A DNA stretch of 64,000 nucleotides from Phreatobacter sp. (GTDB lineage Bacteria > Pseudomonadota > Alphaproteobacteria > Rhizobiales > Phreatobacteraceae): assembly GCF_016793595.1 (NCBI RefSeq), contig NZ_JAEULY010000004.1, forward strand, positions 186,001 to 250,000. Direction: 5' to 3'. The notes beneath the pieces are model-generated. The model searched no databases. It saw only the letters and a list, made by a program, of their open reading frames with translations, and had not been told where the DNA came from. Both the position numbers and the translations under genes were made by a program. This document shows positions 8,236-18,589 of the stretch, in pieces (positions within the stretch are counted from its first letter, which is position 1; every line of letters begins with the position of its first letter).

Positions 8236-9936
8236 TCAGGCCGCCTTGACCTCCTGGAGGAAGGTGCCGACCGACTGGCGCAGCCCCGCGACGTCCGTTT
8301 CCAGACCGCGGGCGACGTCGTTCAGCGCGCCGACCGCATGGCCGACCGCGCGCAGGCGCTCGGACACTTCGCCGATCGAGCGGCCAGCCGTCTGGGCGAC
8401 GGAGGCCGTGCCCTCGACGCTGACGCCGATTTCCTGCGTCGCCTGCGCCTGCTGGTCGATGGCGCTGGAGATCGCCTCGCTGGCGCGGCGCATCTTGACC
8501 ACCGTGTCGGTGATGTTGGTCATCGAGTTGACGGTGCGCCCGGTCGCCTGCTGGATCGCGGAGACCTGCGCGCCGATATCCTCGGTGGCGCGGGCGGTCT
8601 GGGATGCGAGCTGCTTCACCTCGCTCGCCACCACCGCGAAGCCGCGGCCCGCCTCGCCCGCGCGCGCAGCTTCGATCGTGGCGTTGAGCGCGAGCAGGTT
8701 GGTCTGCTCCGCGATGGCGCGGATCAGTTCCACCACTTCGCCGATTTTCTCGGCCGTCGCGGCGAGGCCCGACACGTCGGCGGAAGCCGATTCCACGGCC
8801 TGCGTCGCTTCCGTCGACACGGTCATGGCCTCTTCCGTCTGGCGGCGGATCTCGACGATGGCGGCGTTCAGCTCCTCGGTCGCGCCGGCAATGCCGGTGA
8901 CGCGCTGAAGCGTCTCTTCCGTGGCCTGAACGGTGTCGCGCGCACCGGCCTCGGCCGCATCGCCGGAGGCCGCGACCGTATCGGTCGAACCCGTGACGGA
9001 GACGGCGCGCGAGGCGACACGCTCCATGACCGAGCCGATGGCGGTGTCGAATTCGGCAATGGCCGCTTCCATGGCCGCCCGGCGCGTGCCTTCGGCGGCG
9101 ATGCGCTGGTCCTCGGCGGCGCGCAGCGCTGCGCGCTCGGCAAGGCTGCGGGCGAGACTGTCGACGGCGCGGGCGATCAGGCCGATCTCATCCTGCCTGC
9201 CGGCATATTTCGTCATCTCGACCGCCTTGTCCTCGGCGAGCCCGTTGATGGCGTCGGCGGCTTCGCGGACCGGCTTCAGGAAGCGGGTCAGCAGCACGAA
9301 CACGCCGGCCGCGGCGGCGACGATCAGCAGCCCCAGGGCGATGAGCACGCCCTGCCGCATCGCGGCGGCGGATGCCTCGGCGTCGGCGCGGCTGATGCCG
9401 GCGCCGATCGCGCCAAGCACCTTGTTGTCGGCGGTGACGATGGGGGTATAGCGCGCGATGCGCGCCACATTGCCGACGACGATGTGATCGGTCACCACCT
9501 CCCCGCGCGACACCGACTGCGCGATGCGCGAGGCAGCCGGGATACGCGTTCCGACCACGCGATTGCCCTGCGGGTCCTTGACCGAGCTCGAATGGCGGAT
9601 CAGATCGCCGGTGGCCGCGTCGAAGCGAAACATGCTGGAGGAATCGCTCGCATGATCGACGATGCGATGGTCGCCCTCCGCCGACAGTGCGTTCGCCCGG
9701 ATGCGCAGCACGCGGCCCTGGGCGTCACGCTCCATCTTGCCACCGGCGAGGCCCAGTTCCACCGCCTTCGAGATCGCCACCGTGCGTTCGGTGATCTGCC
9801 CCTCGACGATGGCGTCCATGCGCGCATCGATCTGGTTCAGGGCATAGAAGCCGGCCGCCGAGGCGACCGCCAAAATCATCAGCGCGGAGAGGCCGGCAAC
9901 CTTTGCTGCAAGCGGGAGGCGATTGAAGAAGCGCAT
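8236..9936 (-). CDS. Methyl-accepting chemotaxis protein
   Basis: A 566-residue chemoreceptor. An N-terminal membrane helix (about residues 10-32) and a second (about 186-208, [17 protein letters not shown]) flank a periplasmic single-Cache-like sensor of about 150 residues. A HAMP segment follows, then a long coiled-coil signalling domain with the conserved hairpin [28 protein letters not shown]. It would signal to CheA/CheW and the flagellar motor. The ATG at 9936 ([15 protein letters not shown]) is chosen because it places the first membrane helix at a normal distance; the open frame continues upstream but looks non-coding. The neighbouring catabolic genes suggest a small organic ligand, but the ligand is not known. 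Confidence 0.9.
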   Translation of the reverse strand: MRFFNRLPLAAKVAGLSALMILAVASAAGFYALNQIDARMDAIVEGQITERTVAISKAVELGLAGGKMERDAQGRVLRIRANALSAEGDHRIVDHASDSSSMFRFDAATGDLIRHSSSVKDPQGNRVVGTRIPAASRIAQSVSRGEVVTDHIVVGNVARIARYTPIVTADNKVLGAIGAGISRADAEASAAAMRQGVLIALGLLIVAAAAGVFVLLTRFLKPVREAADAINGLAEDKAVEMTKYAGRQDEIGLIARAVDSLARSLAERAALRAAEDQRIAAEGTRRAAMEAAIAEFDTAIGSVMERVASRAVSVTGSTDTVAASGDAAEAGARDTVQATEETLQRVTGIAGATEELNAAIVEIRRQTEEAMTVSTEATQAVESASADVSGLAATAEKIGEVVELIRAIAEQTNLLALNATIEAARAGEAGRGFAVVASEVKQLASQTARATEDIGAQVSAIQQATGRTVNSMTNITDTVVKMRRASEAISSAIDQQAQATQEIGVSVEGTASVAQTAGRSIGEVSERLRAVGHAVGALNDVARGLETDVAGLRQSVGTFLQEVKAA

Positions 9937-10078
9937 GGGGGTCCCGAAGGTTAATGACGTGGGGACCATCCGTGGGAGTGGGTTAACAAACGGTATTGAA
10001 AGACGGCCTATCGCCAGAAAACCCAGAAATTCCCGCAACTTACGCAACGTCACGGGCACAATCTCAGGGCTTAACGCC

Positions 10079-11998
10079 TCAAATCGCTGCGGTCATTCGC
10101 TTCAGCCAGGCCCTCTCCGCCCCCTTGAGCGCCGGCGACAGGAGTTTCCAGACCCTGGCGTGATAGGCGTTCAGCCAGCGGCGCTCGGCCACGTCGAGCA
10201 GCTTCACGTCGATGGCGCGCCGGTCGATGGGGCAGAAGGTGATGGTCTCGAACTCGAGGAAGCCTGCCTTCGCGCTCTCCCGCACCACCAGCAGGTTCTC
10301 GATCCGGATGCCGTGCGACCCCGTCTCGTAGTAACCGGGCTCGTTCGACAGGATCATGCCCGGCTCCAGCGGCACCTGCGACAGGGGCGAGATGCGGCCC
10401 GGCCCCTCGTGGACGCCGAGATAGACGCCAACGCCGTGGCCGGTGCCATGGTCGAAGTCGAGGCCTGCCTGCCAGAGCGCGCGGCGCGCGAAGGCGTCGA
10501 TGGCGATGCCGCCGGTACCGCTGGGAAAGCGGGCGGTGGCGACCGCGATATGGCCCTTCAGCACCAGCGTAAAATGCTCCTTTAGTCGTTTCGGCACGCG
10601 GCCGATCGGCACGGTGCGCGTGATGTCCGTGGTGCCGTCGAGATATTGCGCGCCGGAATCGACCAGCAGAAAGGTGCCTGCTTCGACCGGCCGCGTGGTT
10701 TCGGCCGATGCGCGATAGTGCACGATGGCGCCGTTCGGGCCGGAACCCGCGATGGTGGTGAAGCTCGGGCCACGGTGCAGCGCATCCGCGCCGCGGATAT
10801 CCTCAAGCTTCGCCATGACCTGCAACTCGTCCAGCCCCTCCGCCTCCCGGTCGATCCAGGACAGGAAGCGCGCCATGGCCGCGCCGTCGCGGATATGAGT
10901 CCTGCGCGTGCCGGCAAGCTCCACCGGATTCTTGCGCGCCTTGGGCAGCACGGCCGGATCCGCTCCGTGGATGACGGTCGCGCCGGCATCTTTCAGCGCT
11001 GCTTCGATCCAGGCGGTGGCGGTATCGGGCTCGATGGAGACCGTCTTGCGGGCAAGGTCCTTCAGCCCGTCGGCGAAGGCCTCGATGGGCCGGATGGTCA
11101 CGCCGTTGCCGAGCCCGGCGGCGAGGCCCGCCGTCAGCTTGGCGGAATCGACGAACCAGGTGGCATGGCCATCGGCGGCGAGGATCAGGAAGCTCTGCAC
11201 GAGCGGCGTCGCGGGCGTATCGCCGCCGCGCACGTTCAACACCCAGGCGATGGAATCGAGCTGATTGAGCACACTCGCTCCGGCGCCGCGCCGGGCGATC
11301 TCCTCACCGAGCCGGCCGCGCTTGTCGGCGCTGGATTCCCCCGCGAGCTTCAGCGGCTGGGGGCGAATGGCGGAGAAGGGATCGCCGGGCTGGTCGGCCC
11401 ACAGCCGGTCGACCGGGTTCTCCGCCAGCGGCACCAGCTCAGCACCCGCCTTTTCCAGCGCAGCCCGCCAGCGCTCGGCTTCGCGGACCGGCGTGATGCG
11501 CGGATCGAAGCCGACGCGATCGCCCTTCTTCAGCTTGCCAGCGAGCCATTCGGTCGCCGGGGGCTTGCGGAAATGCCGGCATTCGATGACCGAGGCATCG
11601 GTCTCGGCAGGCGCCTGCAAGGTGTAGCGGCCGTCGACGAACAGCGCCGCTTCCTTCTGCATGACCACGGCGAAGCCGGCCGAACCGGTGAAACCGGTCA
11701 GCCATTTCAGCCGCTCGGCCCGTGCGACGATGTACTCGCCCTGATGCTCGTCGGCCCGGGGCACGAGGAAAGCCGCGAGCCCCTCCTTCTTCAGCCATTT
11801 CTGGAGCGCCGGGATACGCTTCGCATCGCGCGCGAAATCCGGCTCCGGGGCCTTGGCGAGCGCCGCGCGAAGCTTCACCCGCTCGGCCGGCGTCGCATCC
11901 GGACAGGCGGCGGCCATCCAGTCGTCGGGGTGGCTCGCGGGGGGCGTCGCACGGACGCGGGCGATGATCTGGCTGAGCGATTTCGGATCGGCGGGCAT
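10079..11998 (-). CDS. M24 family aminopeptidase P (Xaa-Pro aminopeptidase)
   Basis: A 639-residue three-domain aminopeptidase P: two creatinase-like N-terminal domains and a pita-bread M24 catalytic domain, with a C-terminal extension as in long APP1-type enzymes. Metal ligands are visible in [18 protein letters not shown] (two Asp), [18 protein letters not shown] (His), LSNEPGYYE (Glu) and RIENLLVV (Glu). It would remove an N-terminal residue preceding proline, or cleave a related small amide. It is the last gene of the 12-gene leftward operon and starts 7 bases after the flavoprotein stop. The ATG at 11998 is preferred over a TTG at 12019. Whether it belongs functionally to the pathway is unclear. 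Confidence 0.88.
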   Translation of the reverse strand: MPADPKSLSQIIARVRATPPASHPDDWMAAACPDATPAERVKLRAALAKAPEPDFARDAKRIPALQKWLKKEGLAAFLVPRADEHQGEYIVARAERLKWLTGFTGSAGFAVVMQKEAALFVDGRYTLQAPAETDASVIECRHFRKPPATEWLAGKLKKGDRVGFDPRITPVREAERWRAALEKAGAELVPLAENPVDRLWADQPGDPFSAIRPQPLKLAGESSADKRGRLGEEIARRGAGASVLNQLDSIAWVLNVRGGDTPATPLVQSFLILAADGHATWFVDSAKLTAGLAAGLGNGVTIRPIEAFADGLKDLARKTVSIEPDTATAWIEAALKDAGATVIHGADPAVLPKARKNPVELAGTRRTHIRDGAAMARFLSWIDREAEGLDELQVMAKLEDIRGADALHRGPSFTTIAGSGPNGAIVHYRASAETTRPVEAGTFLLVDSGAQYLDGTTDITRTVPIGRVPKRLKEHFTLVLKGHIAVATARFPSGTGGIAIDAFARRALWQAGLDFDHGTGHGVGVYLGVHEGPGRISPLSQVPLEPGMILSNEPGYYETGSHGIRIENLLVVRESAKAGFLEFETITFCPIDRRAIDVKLLDVAERRWLNAYHARVWKLLSPALKGAERAWLKRMTAAI

Positions 11999-12005
11999 GG
12001 GCTTC

Positions 12006-13409
12006 TCAGCAGGAGGCAAGAGCGAGGCGGGCCGCCTCCCCGCCAGCGATGCGTCCGAGCACCACCGCCGTCAGAAGGCCGTTGCCGGAAAGATAGCCGG
12101 AGGCATCGGGGCCGGACACCCCCACCGCCGCGCCGCCTGCCGCGAAGAGATTGGGCAGCGGCTCGCCGCCGACCTTCAGCACGCGCGCGCGGCCGTCCAC
12201 GGCAAGGCCGCCCTGCGTGTGGAACAGCGCGCCCGTGACCTTCACGGCGCAATAGGGCGGTTCGAGCTGCGCCACGCCGGACCAGTCGCGTCCTGACAAA
12301 TCGATTCCGCCACGTCGCTTGAAGTCGGCGACGGATTCGAGAGTCGCGCGAATCACTTGGGAGCAAATGCTGAGACGCCGCGCCAGTTCATCCGATGATT
12401 CCGCTTCAACCACGGCGCCCGCCGCCTCGGCCCGGCGGAAGTCCTCGAACTGGCGGGCGATGGCGGCGATCCGCGCGTCGAAAATGTCGAAGGCGATGCC
12501 GCCGGGTTGGCCAAGCACGGCGAGGGCCGCCTCCGAATAGCCCGACGCCTCGTTCCAGAAGCGCTCGCCGGAGGCGTTCACCTGGAAGCCACCTTCGGTC
12601 ATGGTCGCCCAGGTGATCAGGATGCCGTGGGGATGGGCGACCGAGCCATGGCCCTGATGGCCGCTCATGTGCTTCAGCTCCGCGCCCAGCGCCGCGCCCC
12701 ACAGGACCGCGTCGCCCTGGTTGCCGGGATGGCCGAAATAGAGCGCGTCCTTCAGCGCCGGAATGTGCTCGGCGACGAGCGTCTTGTTGCCACCATAGCC
12801 GTTGCAGGCGAGCACGAGCGCGCCGCAACCGATCCGCTCCGTCGTCCCGTCGGGGCGGGTCACGACGAGGCCGCGCACCCTGCCCTTCGCGTCGGCCACC
12901 AGCGCCGTGACATGGGCGCCCGTGACGATATCGATACCTGCGGCTTCGGCAGCCGCGCGCAGCCGGTCGATCAGCTCCGCGCCCGAGCGCGAGGCGAGCC
13001 CATGCATGCGCCGGGCGGAATGACCGGGATAGGAGAAGTCCGAGACCACGGTGAAGGCGAGGCCGTGCTGGTCGCTCAGCCAGTCGATGGCTGGCGCCGC
13101 GCCCCCCGCCACGGTCTTCAGCACGACGGGATCAGCCTCGCCATGCGCCTTGGCCTGAATGTCGCGCGCGAACAGCTCCACGCTGTCCGTGATGCCGGCC
13201 GCCTTCTGCGCCCTGGTTCCGGGTGCGGGGATCAGGCCAGCCGAGAGCGCCGTCGAGCCCTGCGGCAGGGCATCGCGCTCGAAGATGACGGGATCGACGC
13301 CGGCTTCCCTCGCGGCAAGCGCTGCGCAGAGCCCCGCCGCGCCGCTGCCGACGATGGCGACCGGGACGGTGAAGTCGAACGGCCCGTCGTCGATCAGCAC
13401 GCGGGGCAT
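12006..13409 (-). CDS. FAD-dependent dehydrogenase (fumarate reductase/3-ketosteroid dehydrogenase family)
   Basis: A 467-residue flavoprotein of the FAD_binding_2 family. The dinucleotide-binding motif VAIVGSGAAGLCAALAARE is at residues 18-36, followed by a typical GSTALSAGLIPAPGT segment. The C-terminal FAD motif is LPNLFAAGGAAVGVSGPDASGYLSG. Relatives oxidise or reduce C-C bonds next to carbonyl groups (fumarate reductase, 3-ketosteroid delta-1-dehydrogenase, tricarballylate dehydrogenase TcuA). Its ATG at 13409 overlaps the isochorismatase-like stop (TGATG), showing tight coupling. The frame stays open far upstream, but that part overlaps other genes and is not coding. In context it probably introduces or removes a double bond in the pathway intermediate. 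Confidence 0.85.
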   Translation of the reverse strand: MPRVLIDDGPFDFTVPVAIVGSGAAGLCAALAAREAGVDPVIFERDALPQGSTALSAGLIPAPGTRAQKAAGITDSVELFARDIQAKAHGEADPVVLKTVAGGAAPAIDWLSDQHGLAFTVVSDFSYPGHSARRMHGLASRSGAELIDRLRAAAEAAGIDIVTGAHVTALVADAKGRVRGLVVTRPDGTTERIGCGALVLACNGYGGNKTLVAEHIPALKDALYFGHPGNQGDAVLWGAALGAELKHMSGHQGHGSVAHPHGILITWATMTEGGFQVNASGERFWNEASGYSEAALAVLGQPGGIAFDIFDARIAAIARQFEDFRRAEAAGAVVEAESSDELARRLSICSQVIRATLESVADFKRRGGIDLSGRDWSGVAQLEPPYCAVKVTGALFHTQGGLAVDGRARVLKVGGEPLPNLFAAGGAAVGVSGPDASGYLSGNGLLTAVVLGRIAGGEAARLALASC

Positions 13410-14005
13410 CAGGCCCCGATCTCCTTCATCAGTTCCGCGACCGTCGCGATCCGTGCGACCGGTTTCAGCCCGGCAATGGCTTCGGCATGAACGCCGGCCG
13501 AGAAGGCCGCGCACCCATCCTCGATCACCGTCACGTGGAAGTCGCGCACATGGGCGTCGCGGACGGTCGAGGCAACGCCGCCATTGGTGACGATGCCCGA
13601 GACCATGAGATGGTCGACGCCGGCCTTCCGCAGCACCCATTCCAGCCGCGACATGTAGAAGGCGGAATAGGCGACCTTCTCCACCTTCATGTCGATCGGC
13701 TGAAGCGCGCCCACAATGTCGTGGCCCCACGAGCCCGGTACGAAGTCGCCCTTCTTCAGGAACGGCCGCAGCGTCTTCAGATGGTCGGAGATGAAGGGCT
13801 CGCCGCCCCTGCCCGGTACCAGCGTGAAATGGGTCGAGACGATCCAGCCGCCCTTCGCCCGGATCAGGTCGGCGAGCGGCTTCACGCGCGCCGGCACCGC
13901 CGCTATCTCCGGCGCGGACTGGCCGGCACGACCATAGGCGCCGTCCGGATGGAGAAAGTCGTTCTGCAGGTCGCAGATCAACAGGGCTGTCCTGGCCATA
14001 TCCAT
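13409..14005 (-). CDS. Isochorismatase-fold hydrolase lacking the usual Cys nucleophile
   Basis: A 198-residue protein with the cysteine-hydrolase (isochorismatase) fold. The N-terminal Asp is present (ALLICDLQNDF, D12) and so is the Lys (VEKVAYSAF, K110). The position that normally carries the nucleophilic Cys, in a G..T..CV.ST..DA motif, reads GIVTNGGVASTVRDA, so residue 143 is Gly (codon GGC). True isochorismatases (EntB, PhzD) also lack this Cys and rely on Asp. The enzyme may therefore cleave a vinyl ether or act differently from the amidases of this fold. The ATG at 14005 overlaps the hyuA stop (TGATG) and has GGAG 8 bases upstream. Confidence 0.82.
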   Translation of the reverse strand: MDMARTALLICDLQNDFLHPDGAYGRAGQSAPEIAAVPARVKPLADLIRAKGGWIVSTHFTLVPGRGGEPFISDHLKTLRPFLKKGDFVPGSWGHDIVGALQPIDMKVEKVAYSAFYMSRLEWVLRKAGVDHLMVSGIVTNGGVASTVRDAHVRDFHVTVIEDGCAAFSAGVHAEAIAGLKPVARIATVAELMKEIGA

Positions 14006-16050
14006 CAGGCGCGCTCCAGAACGAGGTTGCCGAAGCGGTCGACACGCGCGCGCTGGCCCGGCGGCACCAGCGTCGTCGCATCGGGCTGTTCGAGCACGGC
14101 CGGGCCCTCGACGAGGGCATCGACCGGCAGGTCGAGGCGGGCATAGACGGCGGCCTCCGTCCAGCCGCCGAACCAGACCTTGCGGGCGCCAGTGCGGGCC
14201 TTCGCCACCGAGGCGGAGGCGTCCGGCGCCAGCGCCGCAAGGTCGATGGCCGGCCGCCGGCCAATGGCGGCGGTGCGCAGATTGACGATGCGGATGCCGA
14301 GACCGGGCAGAAGCCGCGAGAAGGCACGCGAATAGGCCGCCTCGAACGCCTCGCGGACGATCTCCCCGGTAATGCCGGTGCGGCCGCCATCCAGCGTCAC
14401 CGGCAGGGGCACCGGCACCGTATGGGTCTGGCCGAGATAGTGCATGTCGAGTTCGTAGACGACATCGATGCGCCCGACGGTCAGCCCCGCGCCTTCGACC
14501 ACTGCGCGCGCCGCCGCGCCCTCCGCCGCCATCCGGGCATCGAGACCAGCCGCATCGAGCCCGTCCAGCGTCAGGTTGAGGGTCTGGACCTGATCGTGGC
14601 GGATATCGGCCATGACGCAGCCCATGGCTGAGGTCACGCCGGGAAAACGCGGCACCAGCGCCGCTTTCAGCCCGATATCCGCAATGAGCGCGCCGGCATG
14701 CAGCGCGCCGCCGCCGCCAAAGGGCACGAAGGCGAAGCGGCCGGGATCGTGACCGCGCTCGATGGAAACGAGGCGGATCGCCCCGGCCATGCGCGCATCG
14801 GCGACGCGGACGACGGCCTCGGCCGCTGCCTCCGGCGACAATCCCAACGGGTCGCCGACATGTTTCGCGAGCGCTTCCCGCGCGGCCTCGACATCGAGCC
14901 GGGCGAGCTTGCCGCCGATGGGCCTGTCGGCATTGATACGGCCGAGCACGAGGTTGGCGTCGGTCAGGGTCGGGCGATCATTGCCCTGTCCGTAGGCGAC
15001 CGGCCCCGGCCGCGATCCCGCGCTTTCCGGCCCGACCTCGAGAAATCCGCCACGATCGACCCGCGCGATGGAGCCGCCGCCGGCGCCGATCGTCGTGATC
15101 TCGATCATCGGCGAACGAATGACGAGGCCGAAATCGATGGTGGTCTGCGCGGCCAGCGCCGCCTCGCCGCCTGAGATCAGCGACACGTCGAAGGAGGTGC
15201 CGCCGAGATCGCCGGTGATGATGTCGGGATAGCCGGCGGCCTTCGATATTTCAGCTGCCGCGATGACGCCGGCAGCCGGACCCGACAGCGCCGTGCGCAC
15301 CGGCAGCCGGCGCGCGGTGGCCGTCGACATGACACCGCCATTCGACTGGACGATGTGGAACGCGCCGCTGAAAGCCTCGCTCGCCAGCGCGGCCTCCAGC
15401 TTGGCGAGATAGGAGCCGACGACAGGCTGGAGATAGGCGTTGAGCGCGGTGGTGGAGGCTCGCTCGAACTCGCGGATCTCGGGCAGGATCTCCGACGAGA
15501 CCGAGACATGCTCGTTCGGCCAGACAGCCCGCGCAGCCTCTGCGGCGGCGCGCTCGTTGGCGGGATTCGCGTAGGCATTGACGAAGACGATGGCGAGCGC
15601 GGTCGCGCCCTTGTCAGCAAGCGCTTTCGCCGCGTTCGCGACCTCCGCGGGATCGACCGCCTGCCGCACCGCGCCGTCAGCCAGCGTCCGCTCGGCGACT
15701 TCCACGCGCAGGTCGCGGTCGGCAATCGGCGTGAAGTCGCCCCACAGGCCCCAGGTGTTGCGGCGGTCGCGGCGGCGCATTTCCAGAACGTCGCGGAAGC
15801 CGGCCGTGGTGATGACGCCGATCACGGCGCCCTTGCGCTCGAGCAGCGCATTGGTGCCGACCGTCGTGCCGTGGACGATGGAGCCGAGGGCCGACAGCGC
15901 GCCGAAGGTCTTGAGGCCCTCCAGGAACCCCACGGCCTCGTCGCCACGGTTCGACGGCACCTTGGCGGTGCAGAACGTGCCCGTCGCCTCGTCCATGAAA
16001 AACAGGTCGGTGAAGGTGCCACCGACATCGACGCCGACGAGAGTGGTCAT
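14005..16050 (-). CDS. hyuA: Hydantoinase/oxoprolinase family protein, HyuA subunit
   Basis: A 681-residue ATP-binding subunit of the hydantoinase/5-oxoprolinase family. The N-terminal ASKHA-type phosphate loop VGVDVGGTFTDLFFMDE and a second phosphate motif GDLGGTSFDVSLISGG are intact, as is the C-terminal family domain. Together with HyuB such proteins use ATP to hydrolyse cyclic amides (5-oxoproline, N-methylhydantoin, caprolactam), or to carboxylate ketones in the acetone and acetophenone carboxylases. The start overlaps the hyuB stop by 4 bases, and the stop overlaps the next gene. The exact substrate cannot be inferred from the sequence. Confidence 0.9.
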   Translation of the reverse strand: MTTLVGVDVGGTFTDLFFMDEATGTFCTAKVPSNRGDEAVGFLEGLKTFGALSALGSIVHGTTVGTNALLERKGAVIGVITTAGFRDVLEMRRRDRRNTWGLWGDFTPIADRDLRVEVAERTLADGAVRQAVDPAEVANAAKALADKGATALAIVFVNAYANPANERAAAEAARAVWPNEHVSVSSEILPEIREFERASTTALNAYLQPVVGSYLAKLEAALASEAFSGAFHIVQSNGGVMSTATARRLPVRTALSGPAAGVIAAAEISKAAGYPDIITGDLGGTSFDVSLISGGEAALAAQTTIDFGLVIRSPMIEITTIGAGGGSIARVDRGGFLEVGPESAGSRPGPVAYGQGNDRPTLTDANLVLGRINADRPIGGKLARLDVEAAREALAKHVGDPLGLSPEAAAEAVVRVADARMAGAIRLVSIERGHDPGRFAFVPFGGGGALHAGALIADIGLKAALVPRFPGVTSAMGCVMADIRHDQVQTLNLTLDGLDAAGLDARMAAEGAAARAVVEGAGLTVGRIDVVYELDMHYLGQTHTVPVPLPVTLDGGRTGITGEIVREAFEAAYSRAFSRLLPGLGIRIVNLRTAAIGRRPAIDLAALAPDASASVAKARTGARKVWFGGWTEAAVYARLDLPVDALVEGPAVLEQPDATTLVPPGQRARVDRFGNLVLERA

Positions 16051-17699
16051 GCCGGGGCTCCCGTCAGATAGCCGAGCCTGACGTCGCGGTCCCTCGCCGC
16101 CTGATCCCGCGCGGCGGGGTCGCCGAAGCCGCCGCCGCCGGGTGTCTCCAACCGCACCTTGCCACCCTGCGAGAGCTTCACGCCCGTCACTTTCGACGCC
16201 ATGGGCGGCGTGCCGGTTGTGCCGCCGTCATCCCATGAGAAGCGGTTGAGCGCGCCCTCGCCGCCGCCATTGACGCCGAAGGGCGCATAGCGGCCGCGCT
16301 CGCCGAGCAGGAAGACCTCCGCGCCGCGCTCGTCCAGCACCTCGATCTCGTAGATGGCGCCGAGGCCGCCGCGATGGACGCCGGCGCCGCCTGAATCCGG
16401 GCGCAGCGCCCACTGCGTGAATAGTACGGGATAGGCCGCCTCCAGAATCTCGACCGGCGGCATGGTGGCGGTGGAAATCGGGTTGTTGGCGTGGTTCAGC
16501 CCGTCGCTCTCGGGATTGCCGCCGAGACCGCCGCCGAAGAAGTTGAACATGACCCAGCGCGCGCCGTTCGCCCGATGACCGGCCATGGAGAGGGCGTTGA
16601 TCGTGCCGAACGGCCCGGCGGTCGCCCGCTCCGGCACGGCTTTCGCCAGCGCGCCGAAGACGACGCCGATCAGCCGCAGGATGGTCTCGGTATAGCCCGC
16701 CATCGGCTTCGGCGCCTTCGCGCCGAGCAGCGTGGTCTCGGGGATGATGAAGGTGATCGGCCTCAGGCAGCCGGCATTGGCGGGAACGTCGGTGAAGACG
16801 TGTTTCAGCGCGACGTAGCAGGCGGCGATGCTGGTCGGCGTCGAAATGTTGATGGGGCCGGCGCAGGGCGGCGAGGAGCGCGAGAAATCCAGCACCATCG
16901 TCTCGCCGGCAATGGTCAGGTCGAGAGCGACCGTCAGCCGCTCGTCGACGATGCCGTCATTGTCGAGCCAGTCCTCGAACGAATAGGTACCGTCGGGAAG
17001 CGCCGCCACAGCCTCGCGCATCAGCGCCTCGGCGCGCGCGGAGAAGGCGTCGAAGGCGGCATCGATGGTCGCCTCGCCGTGCTCGTCCAGCAGCGCGTTC
17101 AGTCGCTTTTCGCCAAGGTCGAGGGCGTTGAGCTGGCCGTTGAGGTCGCCCCAGTTGGAGTTCGGCAGGCGCGAATTGGCGGCCAGAATGTCGAGGATGT
17201 CCTGCCGGATCTCGCCACCGGCCGCGAGTTTCACGACCGGGATCAGCACGCCTTCCTGGAAACTCTCCGTCGCCACCGGATTGTAGCCGCCCGGCACGTT
17301 GCCGCCGATGTCCAGCCAGTGGCCGGCGGAAGCCAGCCAGCAGAACAGCTCGCCGTTGCGGAAGACCGGCCGCACCAGGCGGAAATCGTTGAGATGCGTG
17401 CCGCCGGCATATTGATCGTTGAAGATGAAGGTGTCGCCGGGCCTCAGCCCGCCCTGCGCACTCACCTTGTCGATCACCGCCTTCACCGCGAAGGCCATGG
17501 CGCCGACGAAGATCGGCAGGCCCTTGGTGCCCTGTACCAGCGTGTCGCCGGTCTCGCGGTGATAGAGGCCGTGGCAGGCGTCGCGCGCCTCGGCGATGAT
17601 CGGGTTGAAGGCGGAGCGGTAGAGCGTCGCGTCCATCTCGTCGGCGATCTGCTCCAGCCGGCCCTTCAGCACCGCCAGCGTGACGGGGTCGAGGGTCAC
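16047..17699 (-). CDS. hyuB: Hydantoinase B/oxoprolinase family protein, HyuB subunit
   Basis: A 550-residue partner of HyuA. Typical family segments are LEQIADEMDATLYRSAFNPII near the N-terminus, TFIFNDQYAGGTHLNDF, DFSRSSPPCAGPIN and the C-terminal Gly-rich LETPGGGGFGDPAARD. In 5-oxoprolinase and N-methylhydantoinase the two subunits, separate or fused, form the ATP-dependent ring-opening enzyme. Both ends overlap neighbours by 4 bases (the lyase stop at 17696 and the hyuA start at 16050), implying translational coupling and stoichiometric synthesis. Confidence 0.9.
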   Translation of the reverse strand: MTLDPVTLAVLKGRLEQIADEMDATLYRSAFNPIIAEARDACHGLYHRETGDTLVQGTKGLPIFVGAMAFAVKAVIDKVSAQGGLRPGDTFIFNDQYAGGTHLNDFRLVRPVFRNGELFCWLASAGHWLDIGGNVPGGYNPVATESFQEGVLIPVVKLAAGGEIRQDILDILAANSRLPNSNWGDLNGQLNALDLGEKRLNALLDEHGEATIDAAFDAFSARAEALMREAVAALPDGTYSFEDWLDNDGIVDERLTVALDLTIAGETMVLDFSRSSPPCAGPINISTPTSIAACYVALKHVFTDVPANAGCLRPITFIIPETTLLGAKAPKPMAGYTETILRLIGVVFGALAKAVPERATAGPFGTINALSMAGHRANGARWVMFNFFGGGLGGNPESDGLNHANNPISTATMPPVEILEAAYPVLFTQWALRPDSGGAGVHRGGLGAIYEIEVLDERGAEVFLLGERGRYAPFGVNGGGEGALNRFSWDDGGTTGTPPMASKVTGVKLSQGGKVRLETPGGGGFGDPAARDQAARDRDVRLGYLTGAPA

Positions 17700-18580
17700 G
17701 CGCCGCCCCCCGCCGGATCGTATTTGCGGCCGGCCTCCAGCAATTCCGTCGTGCCGACGATCTCGGCCAGTTCGTCGAAGGAGTACATCTGGTCGCGCAC
17801 GGCATCGGAGGTGCCGTCCGCCTTCAGCGCGTCGTAGAAGCTGCGCGCGCTGCGGGCCATGGCGCGCACCACGCCGGCGGAGAAGACGACGAGGCTGTAG
17901 CCCATGGCTTCGAGATCGCTGACGGGGGTCATCGGCGTCCGGCCACCCTCGACCATGTTGGCCATGAGCGGACGGATATTGCCGAGCTTGGCCGGAACGG
18001 CGGACAGCTCGTCGCGCGTCCGCGGCGCCTCGACGAAGATGATGTCCGCGCCGGCCTCGGCATAGCGTTCGGCGCGTTCGAAGGCGCGCTCGAAACCCTC
18101 CACCGCGCCCGCATCGGTGCGTCCGATGATCAGCATGCCGTTCTGCCGGGCGTCCACCGCCGCCTTGATCTTGCCGACCATTTCCTCGGCCGGCACCACG
18201 TCCTTGCCGCGCAGATGGCCGCAGCGCTTCGGAAAGGTCTGGTCCTCGATCTGGATCGCCGCCGCGCCGGCCCGCTCGAAGAAGCGGATGGTGCGCTGAA
18301 CGGTGATGGCATTGCCGAAGCCGGTATCGCCGTCGACGATCAGCGGCACGTCCACCTTGTCGGCGATGCGGGCAATGACCTCGCTGACTTCCGTCATGGT
18401 GGTCAGGCCGACATCGGCCATGCCGAGCCGCGTATAGGCGATGCCCGCGCCGGTGAGATAGAGCGCTTCGAAGCCGGCATTGACGGCAAGCTGCGCCGTC
18501 AGCGGGTCGATCACGCCCGGCGCGACCAGCACCGGACGCCGGTCGAGCCGGGCGCGAAGCTTTTGGGCGGGGGTCTCCAT
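17696..18580 (-). CDS. Isocitrate lyase/PEP mutase superfamily lyase
   Basis: A 294-residue TIM-barrel enzyme. Metal-binding DGDTGFGN and the catalytic-loop motif PKRCGHLRGK are present. The Cys in KRCGH is characteristic of C-C lyases such as methylisocitrate lyase and 2,3-dimethylmalate lyase, as opposed to PEP mutase or phosphonopyruvate hydrolase. IIGRTDA and IFVEAP complete the active site. It would cleave a 2-hydroxy- or 2-alkyl-succinate type acid to pyruvate (or glyoxylate) plus a second acid. It lies 9 bases after the MmgE/PrpD stop and overlaps hyuB by 4 bases. The neighbouring MmgE/PrpD gene and the LeuCD pair support a dehydrate, rehydrate, cleave scheme. Confidence 0.87.
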   Translation of the reverse strand: METPAQKLRARLDRRPVLVAPGVIDPLTAQLAVNAGFEALYLTGAGIAYTRLGMADVGLTTMTEVSEVIARIADKVDVPLIVDGDTGFGNAITVQRTIRFFERAGAAAIQIEDQTFPKRCGHLRGKDVVPAEEMVGKIKAAVDARQNGMLIIGRTDAGAVEGFERAFERAERYAEAGADIIFVEAPRTRDELSAVPAKLGNIRPLMANMVEGGRTPMTPVSDLEAMGYSLVVFSAGVVRAMARSARSFYDALKADGTSDAVRDQMYSFDELAEIVGTTELLEAGRKYDPAGGGA

Positions 18581-18589
18581 CGTGCCTCC

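Noticed and set aside
13410..14390. Upstream extension of the flavoprotein frame to 794 codons
   Set aside because: The extra part overlaps the isochorismatase-like and hyuA genes and is Arg/Pro-rich; the true start is ATG 13409 with a TGATG overlap.
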